A stretch of 64,000 nucleotides of DNA from Blastomonas aquatica (GTDB lineage Bacteria; Pseudomonadota; Alphaproteobacteria; Sphingomonadales; Sphingomonadaceae). The stretch is taken from NCBI RefSeq assembly GCF_014639875.1, contig NZ_BMGD01000003.1, forward strand, positions 744,001-808,000. Direction: 5' to 3'. Every line of letters starts with the position of its first letter. The first letter of the stretch is position 1. The notes beneath the pieces are model-generated. The model searched no databases and had not been told where the DNA came from. It saw only the letters and a list, made by a program, of their open reading frames with translations. Below, piece after piece: positions 38,037 through 46,820 of the stretch. Both the position numbers and the translations under genes were made by a program.

Positions 38037-39212
38037 ATGCGTGATGCAGTAATCGTTTCCACCGCCCGTACCCCGATTGGCAAGGCCTATCGCGGTGGCT
38101 TCAACGCCACACCGTCACCGACGCTGGCCGCCCATTCGATCCGTGCCGCTGTCGAGCGTGCAGGCATCGAAGGCGGCGAAGTCGACGATGTCGTTTATGG
38201 CGCCGCGCTCCAGCAGGGTGTGCAGCACACCATCGGCCGCACCGCCGCGCTGCGTGCCGGTCTGCCGGTCACCGTTGCTGGCATGTCGATCGACCGTCAG
38301 TGCTCGTCGGGCGTGATGGCGATCGCGACCGCGGCCAAGCAGGTCATCGTCGATCGCATGGATATCGTCGTTGCCGGAGGCGTCGAGTCGATCTCGATGG
38401 TGCAGACCCCCGAAATGCGTGTCGCGCCCGATCCCGAACTGCTGGCGATGCACAACGATGTGTACATGCCGATGTTGCAGACTGCCGAGACCGTAGCCAA
38501 GCGCTACAACATCAGCCGCGATCGCCAGGACGAATACGCCTATCGCTCGCAGATGCGCACCGCTGCTGCCCAGGCCGCCGGCAAGTTCGACGACGAGATC
38601 ATCGCGGTAAAGGCGAAGATGGCGTTCAAGAACAAGGAAACCGGCGAGGTCACGATGACCGATGTCGAAGTCACCAAGGACGAAGGCAACCGCGCCGATA
38701 CCACGCTCGAGGGCTTGAAGGGCCTTCAGCCCGTGATGGGCCCCGGCATGAACATCACCGCCGGCAACGCCAGCCAGCTTTCGGATGGTGCGTCGTCGTG
38801 CGTGATCATGGAAGCCAAGATCGCCGAGCAGAAGGGGCTGCAGCCGCTGGGTCGCTATGTCGGCATGGCTGCAGCAGGCACCGCACCTGACGAAATGGGC
38901 ATCGGCCCCGTGTTCGCGGTGCCGCAGTTGCTCAAGCGCTTTGGCCTCAAGATGGACGATATCGGCCTGTGGGAGCTCAACGAAGCGTTCGCAGTGCAGG
39001 TGCTGTATTGCCAGGACGTGCTGGGCATCCCCGACGAACTGCTCAACGTCAACGGCGGCTCGATCTCGATCGGCCACCCTTATGGCATGACCGGCGCACG
39101 GTGCACCGGCCACGCGCTGATCGAAGGCAAGCGTCGCGGTGCCAAGTATGTTGTCGTGACGATGTGTGTCGGCGGCGGCATGGGCGCAGCAGGCCTGTTC
39201 GAAGTCTTCTGA
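38037..39212 (+). CDS. acetyl-CoA C-acyltransferase (thiolase)
   Basis: 391 aa from ATG 38037, with GAGGAGA upstream. Thiolase catalytic residues are present: nucleophile Cys89 in DRQCSSGVM, His347 in [10 protein letters not shown] and Cys377 in TMCVGGGMG. It either cleaves 3-ketoacyl-CoA in beta-oxidation or condenses acetyl-CoA; the sequence does not decide. Paired with the MaoC hydratase. An intrinsic terminator follows. Confidence 0.95.
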   Translation: MRDAVIVSTARTPIGKAYRGGFNATPSPTLAAHSIRAAVERAGIEGGEVDDVVYGAALQQGVQHTIGRTAALRAGLPVTVAGMSIDRQCSSGVMAIATAAKQVIVDRMDIVVAGGVESISMVQTPEMRVAPDPELLAMHNDVYMPMLQTAETVAKRYNISRDRQDEYAYRSQMRTAAAQAAGKFDDEIIAVKAKMAFKNKETGEVTMTDVEVTKDEGNRADTTLEGLKGLQPVMGPGMNITAGNASQLSDGASSCVIMEAKIAEQKGLQPLGRYVGMAAAGTAPDEMGIGPVFAVPQLLKRFGLKMDDIGLWELNEAFAVQVLYCQDVLGIPDELLNVNGGSISIGHPYGMTGARCTGHALIEGKRRGAKYVVVTMCVGGGMGAAGLFEVF

Positions 39213-39237
39213 GTCCATACTGACAGACAAAACAGAC

Positions 39238-39273
39238 ACCCCGTCGCAGCCATGGTGCTGCGGTGGGGTTTTT
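39238..39273 (+). terminator. intrinsic terminator of the MaoC/thiolase unit
   Basis: Stem of 13 positions (39238-39250 with 39257-39269, two G-U pairs) followed by five T, 26 bases after the thiolase stop. Confidence 0.85.
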
Positions 39274-39353
39274 GTTGCGTGATGCATCCTTCGGTTCTGG
39301 AACGAGATCCCGGTCAGGTCGTACATCCTGTATCACTTACAGGAGCTTATCGC

Positions 39354-39854
39354 ATGTCCGATCTCGCAACACAGTCCGACACCCATGAGGCGCTCGACGC
39401 TTTCTGGAGCGCGCTCGAATCAAGCCCCTTCCTGATGCTGGGGCTTCCGTCGCAGAACGCTCACAGCATGCCGATGACCGCGCAGTTCGATGGTCACCAT
39501 GGCCCGATCTGGTTTTTCGGTTCGCGCTCGAGCCGGCTTGCCGAGGGGCTTGCCTCGTCCAATGATGCGATGGCGCAGTATGTCGGAGAAGGGCACAACA
39601 TATTTGCCTGCATTTCCGGGATGCTGACGGTGGACAACAACCCGGCGATCATCGACAAATTCTGGTCCAATACGGTCGAGGCTTGGTACCCACAGGGCAA
39701 GTCCGATCCAGATCTCGTCATGCTACGCTTCGATCCCAACAATATCGAAATCTGGCAAGCCGATATGTCTCTCGTCGGCAAGATCAAGATGATGTTCGGT
39801 GGAACGATGAATTCGGCCGATCTTGAAGGCAAGCACGTCGAAACCGCGCTTTAA
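39354..39854 (+). CDS. pyridoxamine 5'-phosphate oxidase-like stress protein
   Basis: 166 aa from ATG 39354, with AGGAGC upstream. A split-barrel flavin-binding fold of the 'general stress protein 26' type: GPIWFFGSRSSRLAE, KSDPDLVMLRFDPNNIEIWQ. It probably binds FMN or another flavin, but no substrate is known. Single gene between two terminators. Confidence 0.85.
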   Translation: MSDLATQSDTHEALDAFWSALESSPFLMLGLPSQNAHSMPMTAQFDGHHGPIWFFGSRSSRLAEGLASSNDAMAQYVGEGHNIFACISGMLTVDNNPAIIDKFWSNTVEAWYPQGKSDPDLVMLRFDPNNIEIWQADMSLVGKIKMMFGGTMNSADLEGKHVETAL

Positions 39855-39887
39855 CGGATAATCAGCGTCCAGACACACGCACATTCT

Positions 39888-39921
39888 GGGGCGGGATCAG
39901 GATCGATCCCGCCCCTTTTTT
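39888..39921 (+). terminator. intrinsic terminator of the stress-protein gene
   Basis: Perfect 11-bp stem GGGGCGGGATC / GATCCCGCCCC with a six-base loop, then six T. Confidence 0.92.
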
Positions 39922-39947
39922 CAGCGTTCACACTCCAGCCGAAGCGC

Positions 39948-40919
39948 TCAGCGGGGAAGGCTGATCTTGCCGCCTTCGAACCGGAAACCGCCGATGCGGT
40001 CGTCGGCCAGCAATGCCGGTCCATCGAGATCCACCCAGTCGGCCGTTTGCGCCAGATGAAACGCCGGGTGAATACCGAGGCTCGACGACAGCATGCAGCC
40101 AACCATAGTCTTCAATCCACGGGCCTTGGCAGCTTCGCTCAACCTGAGTGCCTCGGTGAGTCCCCCGGCCTTGTCCAGTTTGATGTTCACGGCTTGAAAC
40201 CGCGACGCGATCCGCTCGATATCCTCGGCGACATGGCAGCTTTCATCCGCGCAGAGCGGCAGCGATGACATGACGCCTTCAAGGTTGTCTTCCAGCCCTG
40301 CCGCCACCGGTTGTTCGATCAATTCGACCCCCAGTATCTTGAGCTCTGATGTCATCTCTTCGATGTCAATGTCGCCCCAGGCTTCGTTGGCATCGATGAT
40401 CAGGCGCGCATCGGGTGCACCAAGCCGGACCGCCGTCACCCGCTCAAGGTCGGCTTCGCCGTCCATTTTCAGCTTGAGCAGAGGATAGCCCTTGGCTGCA
40501 GCCGACTTGGCATCTGCCTGCATCGTCGCGGGGTCGTTAAGTGAAATCGTGTAAGCGGTGACCAGCGGTTCAGGCTCGGGCAGTCCCGCCAGCTTCCACA
40601 GGGGCGTGCCCGTCATTCGCACTTCGAGGTCCCACAACGCGGCATCGAGCGCGTTGCGGGCGGCACCCTCCATCATCGTCTGCAGCAGGTCTTCGCGGGT
40701 CAGCGGACGGTTCTGGCTGGCGCGGGTTTCGATGGCGTCGGCGCACAGCTCTGCGGTCTCGCCCTCATAATAGATCGGTGTACCTTCGCCGCGTCCCACG
40801 AGCGTGCCATCGGTCACTTCGCAGTAGACGACATCGACCTCGGTTTTGGCACCGCGGCTGATAATGAAGCTACCATCGACGGCAAAGCGTTCCACGCGAA
40901 CGGTTTTGAGAGTAATCAT
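39948..40919 (-). CDS. dipeptide epimerase (L-Ala-D/L-Glu type)
   Basis: 323 aa enolase-superfamily enzyme. The catalytic and metal residues are visible: KLKMD near residue 150 (general base Lys), IIDANEAW (Asp), IEQP (Glu), CADES (Asp) and NIKLDKAGG (second Lys). Such enzymes epimerise dipeptides from peptidoglycan recycling. No signal peptide, so cytosolic. It follows phaZ on the same strand, after a perfect stem-loop. Confidence 0.9.
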   Translation of the reverse strand: MITLKTVRVERFAVDGSFIISRGAKTEVDVVYCEVTDGTLVGRGEGTPIYYEGETAELCADAIETRASQNRPLTREDLLQTMMEGAARNALDAALWDLEVRMTGTPLWKLAGLPEPEPLVTAYTISLNDPATMQADAKSAAAKGYPLLKLKMDGEADLERVTAVRLGAPDARLIIDANEAWGDIDIEEMTSELKILGVELIEQPVAAGLEDNLEGVMSSLPLCADESCHVAEDIERIASRFQAVNIKLDKAGGLTEALRLSEAAKARGLKTMVGCMLSSSLGIHPAFHLAQTADWVDLDGPALLADDRIGGFRFEGGKISLPR

Positions 40920-40943
40920 GCGCGCCCACTAAGCGGCAAGGCA

Positions 40944-40979
40944 AGGGGCGGCAAGGCAGAAATGCCCGGTGCCGCCCCT
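40944..40979 (-). terminator. stem-loop after phaZ
   Basis: Perfect 10-bp inverted repeat AGGGGCGGCA / TGCCGCCCCT with a 16-base loop, between the phaZ stop and the epimerase start. No T-run, so it may be a weak terminator or a stability element. Confidence 0.45.
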
Positions 40980-41000
40980 CTGATCGGTTCAGGTGCACGG

Positions 41001-42221
41001 TCAGTTGTGGGTGGCGATCCAGTCCTCGACAACCGGCGCAATCCGCTCACGCCATTTGCTACCGTTGAAAATCCCGTAATGGCCGACGCTTTCGGCCATC
41101 AGATACCGCTTCTTAGCCTTCGGCAGCTTGGGCGCGAGCGTCAGTGCGGCGCGGGTCTGGCCAAGGCCGCTGATGTCGTCGCGTTCGCCCTCAATCGCCA
41201 GCATCGCGATATCGGTGATCGCGCCGGGATCGATACGCTTGCCGCGGTGCATAAACTCGCCCTTGGGCAGGGCGTGCGTCTGGAAGACGTTCTCGACGGT
41301 CTGCAGATAGAATTCCGCGGTCATATCGCAGACCGACCGGTACTCGTCGTAAAAGTCCTTGGCGGCGTCAGCGCTTTCGCCGTCGCCGGCGACCAGATGC
41401 TTGTACATTTCCCAGTGGCTCATCATGTGGTTGCCGAGGTTCATCGACATGAACCCGGTGAGTTGCATGAAGCCGGGATACACCTTGCGGCCGGCGCCCT
41501 TGTATTGGAACGGCACCTTGGCGATGACATTGTGCTCGAACCAGGCCAGCGGACGCTTGGTGGCCATCGTGTTGACCGCCGTTGGCGCTTCGCGGGTGTC
41601 GATTGGCCCGCCCATCATCGTCAAGGTCTTCGGGCGGCAGGGATGCTGGTCGGCTGACATCAACGCAGCTGCCGCAAAGCTGGGCACCGATGGCTGGCAG
41701 ACCGCCAACATGTGCGCGCCGGGGCCGATGTGCTCAAGGAAGCCAATCAGGTAGTCGATATAGTCGTCCAGATCGAACCGACCCTCGCGCAAGGGCACAT
41801 CGCGCGCATCGGCCCAATCGGTAACATAAACCTCGTGCTTCGGGATCATCCGCGCCACGGTTCCCCGCAGCAGCGTCGCATAGTGACCCGACATCGGCGC
41901 GACGATCAGCAGGCGCGGTGCATCCTTTGGCAGGGTCTCGTGACGGAAGCGCAGCAGATCGCCGAACGGGCGTTCCAGCACGATATCCTCCTGTACCGCG
42001 CTGGCGATGCCCTCGACTTCGACTGTTTCGATCCCGAAAGACGGCTTGCCGTATGGCGCGGATGCATGCGCAAATACCTCGAGCGCAGATGCCATGATCG
42101 GATCGCCGCCGAAATACGTCATCGGATTGAACGGGCTGTTGAGCATGTTGGCGCCCATCGTCGCGATGGCGCTGGCGCTCGACAGAAACGAGCGCTGAAG
42201 TTCGTAAGCGTGGTAAAGCAT
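41001..42221 (-). CDS. phaZ: intracellular polyhydroxyalkanoate depolymerase
   Basis: 406 aa from ATG 42221, preceded by AGGGGAA. No signal peptide. The alpha/beta hydrolase fold carries the unusual nucleophile elbow AVCQPSVP (Cys175), the Cys-type of intracellular PHA depolymerases. The Asp is probably in EGERDDISG and the His in ESVGHYGIFNG near the C-terminus. It mobilises stored polyhydroxybutyrate. The upstream region has a TGC-rich palindrome and a long inverted repeat. No phaC or phaR is nearby. Confidence 0.95.
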   Translation of the reverse strand: MLYHAYELQRSFLSSASAIATMGANMLNSPFNPMTYFGGDPIMASALEVFAHASAPYGKPSFGIETVEVEGIASAVQEDIVLERPFGDLLRFRHETLPKDAPRLLIVAPMSGHYATLLRGTVARMIPKHEVYVTDWADARDVPLREGRFDLDDYIDYLIGFLEHIGPGAHMLAVCQPSVPSFAAAALMSADQHPCRPKTLTMMGGPIDTREAPTAVNTMATKRPLAWFEHNVIAKVPFQYKGAGRKVYPGFMQLTGFMSMNLGNHMMSHWEMYKHLVAGDGESADAAKDFYDEYRSVCDMTAEFYLQTVENVFQTHALPKGEFMHRGKRIDPGAITDIAMLAIEGERDDISGLGQTRAALTLAPKLPKAKKRYLMAESVGHYGIFNGSKWRERIAPVVEDWIATHN

Positions 42222-42278
42222 GTAATTCCCCTGCAAACCGCCGTGTCCGCTTTGCGCAGCTCTATCCGGAGGCCTCTC

Positions 42279-42362
42279 GCCAATGGTTGTTGCGCTGCAG
42301 CAATCAAAACACAAGCCCTTTACGCGTAACAGGGCGTTGAGGTTGCGGTGACAACCATTGGC
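42279..42362. repeat. 12-bp perfect inverted repeat in the phaZ/ABC divergent region
   Basis: GCCAATGGTTGT (42279-42290) and ACAACCATTGGC (42351-42362) are exact reverse complements 60 bases apart. They frame the TGC-rich motif at 42290-42303. Possible roles: paired operator with looping, or an RNA stem in one transcript. Confidence 0.6.
42290..42303 (-). promoter_or_regulatory. TGC-rich palindrome, candidate PhaR-type operator
   Basis: TTGCGCTGCAGCAA, with TTGC/GCAA arms around GCTGCA, about 70 bases before the phaZ start. PhaR regulators of PHA genes bind TGC-rich sites of this kind. The match is by resemblance only. Confidence 0.35.
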
Positions 42363-42495
42363 CCATTTGGGTTAAGACAACGGCCACATCGCCCTCAGGG
42401 GTACCCGCAATGGTCTCGGCGCACGCAATCCGTGACCTGCCCTCAATCCGCCAAAATCGTTGAGTGGAACTGGCAGGCCTGCTAGGCGCACTGCC

Positions 42496-44370
42496 ATGGC
42501 GGAAACACACATTTCATCGGCCCCTGACACGGCTGCACCAGTTCAACCCGGCGCAGTCTCTGCGCCCGATGCCGAAGAGGTGGCGACCACCAAGGGCAAG
42601 CGCGGCAATCCGCGCCAGCTGGGCAATCTGGCGATGATCATGCGGTTCGCTTCGGCCTATCCTCGGCAAATCACCTGTGCGATCCTCGCCCTTGCCGTCG
42701 CGGCAGGCGCAACGCTGGCAATTCCTGCAGGCTTCAAGATGGTCATCGACCGCGGTTTCGACTCCGGAGGCAGCACGCAGGATATCGGACGCTGGTTCCG
42801 CTACCTGTTCCTGATCACCGTGGTGCTGGGCTTGTCGACCGCACTGCGCTTCTATTTCGTCTCGTGGTTGGGTGAGCGGGTCGTGGCTGATATCCGCCTG
42901 GCGGTACAGCGCAATCTGCTCGGTCTCGCTCCCAGCTTTTTCGAAACCAACCGGCCATCGGAAATCGCCTCGCGGATGACGTCTGATACCGCAATCGTCG
43001 AGCAGGTCGTCGGCACCACCGTCTCGGTCGCGTTGCGCAATCTGGTCGTCGGTATCGGCGGCATTGCGTATCTGTTCTCGCTCGCACCCAAGCTGACCGG
43101 CATGCTGCTGCTGGGTATCCCGGTGATCGTGCTTCCGATCGTATTCATCGGTCGCAAGCTCGAAAAGGTCGCACGATCCAGTCAGGACCGCGTTGCCAAT
43201 GTCGGCGCCACCACGACCGAGGTGCTGGCCGCGATGAAGATTGTCCAGGCGTTCGGACAGGAAGAGCGCGAGGCTGGCCGGTTCAGCGAAGCCGTCGAAA
43301 GCACCTTTGCAACCGCTCGCCGCCGCATCACGCTGCGCGCCAGCCTGACCGCTGTCGTCATCACGCTGATCTTTGGCGCGATCACGATGATCATGTGGCA
43401 AGGCGCGGTCGATGTGATCGAGGGGCGGCTTTCGGGCGGTGACATCGCCGCGTTCGTGCTGACCGGTGGCCTGGTTGCAGGCGCATTTGGTGCCCTGACC
43501 GAGGTCTATGGCGATCTGCTGCGCGCAGGCGGCGCTGCGGGGCGGTTGAACGAACTGCTCAACGAACAGCCCGAGATCCGCGCGCCAGCCAATCCGATCG
43601 TCCTGCCTGTACCCCCCCGCGGCCAGATCAGCTTCCAAAATGTAAGCTTCGCCTATCCGACCCGGCCCGAAACACTGGCACTCAAGGATTTCTCGCTGCA
43701 GGTCTCGCCGGGTGAAACCGTGGCCATTGTCGGGCCTTCGGGTGCGGGCAAATCGACCCTGTTTCAGCTCGCTCAGCGGTTCTACGATCCGCAGGCCGGC
43801 TCGGTCCGGATCGATGGGGTTGCGCTGCCGTCTGCCGATCCGAAGGAAATCCGCCAGCGGATGGCCTTCGTGCCGCAGGACAGCGTGCTGTTTGCCGCCA
43901 ACGCCCGCGACAACCTGCGCTACAGCAACTGGGCCGCGACCGACGACGAGATCTGGGATGCGGCGCGCGCGGCCAATGCCGAAGAATTTCTGCGCAAGCT
44001 TCCCGAAGGCCTCGACAGCTATTTGGGCGAGGGTGGTGCCCGGTTATCTGGCGGCCAGCGTCAGCGGATCTCGATCGCACGCGCGCTGCTGCGCAATGCA
44101 CCAATCCTGCTACTCGACGAGGCAACCTCCGCACTGGATGCGGAAAGCGAGAAGCTTGTCCAGAACGCACTCGATCGGCTGATGCATGGACGGACCACGC
44201 TGGTCATCGCGCACCGCCTGGCGACCATTCGCTCGGCCGACCGGATCATCGTGATGAGCGATGGCGGGATCGTCGAGCAGGGCACGCATGACGAGCTTTC
44301 CGCGCGCAGCGGTCTGTACGCGCGGCTGTCGAGCCTGCAGTTCACCGAAGGTCCGCTGGCAGCGGAGTGA
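42496..44370 (+). CDS. ABC transporter, fused membrane and ATPase domains
   Basis: 624 aa from ATG 42496 (a GTG start at 42460 is possible). Type IV exporter half-transporter: an N-terminal six-helix domain (about 60-340) and an ATPase domain with Walker A GPSGAGKST, signature LSGGQRQR and Walker B ILLLDEATSALD, then the H-loop in IAHRLATIRSADR. The MsbA-like lipid or hydrophobic-drug exporter class is likely, but the substrate is not evident. It probably works as a homodimer in the inner membrane. Divergent from phaZ. Confidence 0.95.
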   Translation: MAETHISSAPDTAAPVQPGAVSAPDAEEVATTKGKRGNPRQLGNLAMIMRFASAYPRQITCAILALAVAAGATLAIPAGFKMVIDRGFDSGGSTQDIGRWFRYLFLITVVLGLSTALRFYFVSWLGERVVADIRLAVQRNLLGLAPSFFETNRPSEIASRMTSDTAIVEQVVGTTVSVALRNLVVGIGGIAYLFSLAPKLTGMLLLGIPVIVLPIVFIGRKLEKVARSSQDRVANVGATTTEVLAAMKIVQAFGQEEREAGRFSEAVESTFATARRRITLRASLTAVVITLIFGAITMIMWQGAVDVIEGRLSGGDIAAFVLTGGLVAGAFGALTEVYGDLLRAGGAAGRLNELLNEQPEIRAPANPIVLPVPPRGQISFQNVSFAYPTRPETLALKDFSLQVSPGETVAIVGPSGAGKSTLFQLAQRFYDPQAGSVRIDGVALPSADPKEIRQRMAFVPQDSVLFAANARDNLRYSNWAATDDEIWDAARAANAEEFLRKLPEGLDSYLGEGGARLSGGQRQRISIARALLRNAPILLLDEATSALDAESEKLVQNALDRLMHGRTTLVIAHRLATIRSADRIIVMSDGGIVEQGTHDELSARSGLYARLSSLQFTEGPLAAE

Positions 44371-44422
44371 TCGCCGTGAGAGGGCAATTCTGCCTCACTC
44401 GGGTGCTGGGGGATGCCGGATC

Positions 44423-45424
44423 ATGATTCGGCGTGCACTGGCCTTGCTGTCGCTGATGTTCTTTCTGGGGACAGGCGCATTCGTTGCCGATTCCCCGTTA
44501 CCACCCAACACCAGCCAGCAGATCGTGCTCAAACGCCCGCTCGACCTGCCAGCTTTGCCGCACCGGCTTGGCAATGGCGAACTCACACTGATCGATGGCT
44601 GGGAACTGGACAGCGACAACAGCGATTTCGGTGGATTTTCCGCACTGCACACGACGGGCAACGGACGGCTTCTGGCGCTGAGCGATGCATCAATACTGGC
44701 AGGCTTCACGATCGGCGAAGGAAGCACCGCGCAGGACAGCTTCATTGCGCCACTACCGATCCGCAGGGGCGAGCGCAGCACCAAAAAGGATCAGGACGCC
44801 GAGAGCTTGACGCATGATCCGGTATCCGGCCGGTATTGGGTGGGTTTTGAGCACAACCACCGCATCCGGCGCTACTCGCCCGGGTTTGCGCGGGCCGAGG
44901 CGACCGGCGCGCCGCCAGCTATGGCCAACTGGCCCAAGAACGGGGGGGCAGAAGCCATCCTGCGGCGTCCCGATGGCAGTTTCATTGTATTTGCAGAGGC
45001 GCATTCCGAGGCTGCCGGGGTTACCACCGGGTTGATCTTTGATGGCGATCCGGCTGAACCCGCGGCCCCGTCGCAACGCTTTTCCTATCGGCCGCCGCCA
45101 GGCTATCGGATGACCGATGTTGCCGCGTTGCCAGACGGACGGTTGCTCGCGCTTCATCGCAAGTTCCATTATCTCAGCGGGGTCAGTGCCAAGCTTGGCA
45201 TTATCGATCCTGCGCAGATCGTTCCTGGCGGCCTGGTGGAGCCCAGGGTCATCGCGACCCTGAAGCCACCATTTCCTGTCGACAATATGGAGGGGATAGC
45301 GATCGACCGGGAACAGAGCCAAACCATCATCTGGATAATATCCGATGACAATTTCATGACCTTGCAGCGAACCTTGTTGCTGAAGTTCGAATTCAGTGGG
45401 CCGCGCGTTTTGCCACGATCTTGA
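44423..45424 (+). CDS. esterase-like activity of phytase family protein
   Basis: 333 aa. Signal peptide or lone N-terminal helix (residues 1-22). The body resembles the 'esterase-like activity of phytase' beta-propeller domain: DFGGFSALHTTGNGRLLALSD, TKKDQDAESLTHDPVSGRYWVGFEHNHRIRRY, and PPFPVDNMEGIAIDRE. Probably periplasmic. Phosphatase/phytase activity is suggested only by the family name. It follows the ABC transporter by 52 bases. Its 3' end overlaps the convergent RidA gene by 32 bases. Confidence 0.82.
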   Translation: MIRRALALLSLMFFLGTGAFVADSPLPPNTSQQIVLKRPLDLPALPHRLGNGELTLIDGWELDSDNSDFGGFSALHTTGNGRLLALSDASILAGFTIGEGSTAQDSFIAPLPIRRGERSTKKDQDAESLTHDPVSGRYWVGFEHNHRIRRYSPGFARAEATGAPPAMANWPKNGGAEAILRRPDGSFIVFAEAHSEAAGVTTGLIFDGDPAEPAAPSQRFSYRPPPGYRMTDVAALPDGRLLALHRKFHYLSGVSAKLGIIDPAQIVPGGLVEPRVIATLKPPFPVDNMEGIAIDREQSQTIIWIISDDNFMTLQRTLLLKFEFSGPRVLPRS

Positions 45425-45860
45425 TTTCAGTCTTGCCTGTGGGGAGGTACAACCGCGTTACCTGGACAGCGGTCCACGCAGGAAAGGGGGGAGCAAGATA
45501 TTGTTTCTGCACCGACGACATCGGGCCGATTTGCGCGTCGATATCGGTGTGGTAGCTGGTGACATCGACCACGTCCTCCCAGCTCGCCCCAGCACGGATC
45601 AGTATGTCGCTGATCCGGCGATAGGCGCGGTTGAACGCGGCCTCATCGACATCCGGGCCGACGACGATACCCGAAAGGTAGATCGTGCCATCAGCCAGGA
45701 TGACGGCGTCGCTGAAGCCCGCGCTTTCCTGGAAGGCGCGTTCTTCAGCGTTGTTCGAGTAAAGCACTTCCGCCGTTGTGCGCGTACCAGCCAAGGCGGG
45801 GTGCGCTACGGCGGAAAGGACCAGCGCACCTACACCAAGCAGGATGCGCTGGCGGGCCAT
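45393..45860 (-). CDS. exported RidA/YjgF-like protein lacking the catalytic Arg
   Basis: 155 aa. A signal peptide (residues 1-24, ending HPALA) implies a periplasmic protein. The RidA fold is seen in DGTIYLSGIVVG, WEDVVDVTSYHTD and PAWTAVQVTRLYLPTGKTEIKIVAKR. In RidA enzymes the position after PA is an Arg that binds the substrate carboxylate; here it is Trp129. It is thus unlikely to have the usual enamine/imine deaminase activity. It follows rpmB by two bases. Confidence 0.88.
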   Translation of the reverse strand: MARQRILLGVGALVLSAVAHPALAGTRTTAEVLYSNNAEERAFQESAGFSDAVILADGTIYLSGIVVGPDVDEAAFNRAYRRISDILIRAGASWEDVVDVTSYHTDIDAQIGPMSSVQKQYLAPPFPAWTAVQVTRLYLPTGKTEIKIVAKRAAH

Positions 45861-45862
45861 GA

Positions 45863-46144
45863 TCAGGCCGCTGCCTTGTGCAGCTCGCGCTTGATCTTGG
45901 CAGCGCGCGCCGAGAGCTTTTCCTCACCGGTCTTGATCAGCCAGTTGTCGAGGCCGCCGACATGTTCAACCGAGCGCAGGCCTGCGGTCGAAACACGCAG
46001 CTTGAAGCTGCGGTCGAGCTTTTCGCTCATCAACGTGACGTTCTGCAGGTTAGGCAGAAATACGCGCTTGGTCTTGTTGTTGGCGTGGGACACATTGTGG
46101 CCCACCATCCGGCCCTTGCCGGTCAATTCGCAAATCCGCGACAT
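45863..46144 (-). CDS. rpmB: 50S ribosomal protein L28
   Basis: 93 aa. The start [20 protein letters not shown] and [26 protein letters not shown] are typical of L28. Only one Cys (residue 5), so it is not the zinc-ribbon C+ form. It is read towards the RidA gene, with which it probably forms a two-gene unit. Confidence 0.97.
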   Translation of the reverse strand: MSRICELTGKGRMVGHNVSHANNKTKRVFLPNLQNVTLMSEKLDRSFKLRVSTAGLRSVEHVGGLDNWLIKTGEEKLSARAAKIKRELHKAAA

Positions 46145-46294
46145 GGTGTAAGAATCCTGATGAAACGTTGTGTTTATGAAGGGAGGGCGGTTAGCCTCAG
46201 ACAGAGTTGAAGTCAACCTTATGCTCGACCCGCTGACGCAGCTATGCGTGAAAATTGCTGGCAGGGCAACCGCAATGCCAGTAGTTCGCTGGGT

Positions 46295-46750
46295 ATGACG
46301 CTGGATCACGCCCGCCGCTTAGCTGCTCACGCGCTCGAACTTGCGCAAAAGGCAGCATTGCTTGGCGAGGTTCCTGTGGGGGCGATCGTTGTCCAGCAGG
46401 GCAGGGTCATCGGCGAGGGCCATAACCAGCCCCGCGCACTTCACGATCCCACCGCGCATGCCGAAATCATGGCGATCCGCGCCGCGTGTGCCACCTTAGG
46501 AAGCGACAGGCTGATGGGCTGCGACCTTTGGGTCACGCTCGAGCCTTGTGCGATGTGCGCCGGAGCCATTTCGCATGCCCGGATCGCGAGACTGCACTAC
46601 GCGGCCAGCGATCCCAAAGGCGGCGCTGTCGAGCATGGCCCCAGGCTGTTCCAGCAGCCCACCGTGCTGCACAAGCCTGAGGTGTATGCAGGTGTCGGCG
46701 AAGCCGATGCGGCTGCGCTGCTGAAGCAATTTTTTGCAGCGAGGCGCTAA
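46295..46750 (+). CDS. tadA: tRNA-specific adenosine deaminase
   Basis: Deaminates A34 to inosine in tRNA-Arg(ACG). 151 aa from ATG 46295; an earlier Met at 46244 would add 17 residues without family support, and neither start has a clear ribosome site. Zinc and catalytic motifs: HAEIMAIR and PCAMCAGA. The PVGAIVV stretch near residue 28 is conserved. Essential in many bacteria. Its 3' end faces the LytTR regulator, with a long palindrome between. Confidence 0.95.
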   Translation: MTLDHARRLAAHALELAQKAALLGEVPVGAIVVQQGRVIGEGHNQPRALHDPTAHAEIMAIRAACATLGSDRLMGCDLWVTLEPCAMCAGAISHARIARLHYAASDPKGGAVEHGPRLFQQPTVLHKPEVYAGVGEADAAALLKQFFAARR

Positions 46751-46751
46751 T

Positions 46752-46797
46752 CCCCGATACCGTCACCCTCGCGCACGCGGGAATGACGGTATCGGGG
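46752..46797. repeat. perfect 14-bp palindrome, REP-like element
   Basis: CCCCGATACCGTCA (46752-46765) pairs exactly with TGACGGTATCGGGG (46784-46797). Inside are CCC…GGG arms (CCCTCGCGC…CGCGGG), giving a two-level hairpin reminiscent of dispersed intergenic palindromes in sphingomonads. It may act as a terminator for the converging tadA and response-regulator genes. Confidence 0.6.
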
Positions 46798-46820
46798 GTA
46801 ATCGTTGGGCTGCCTCAGGG

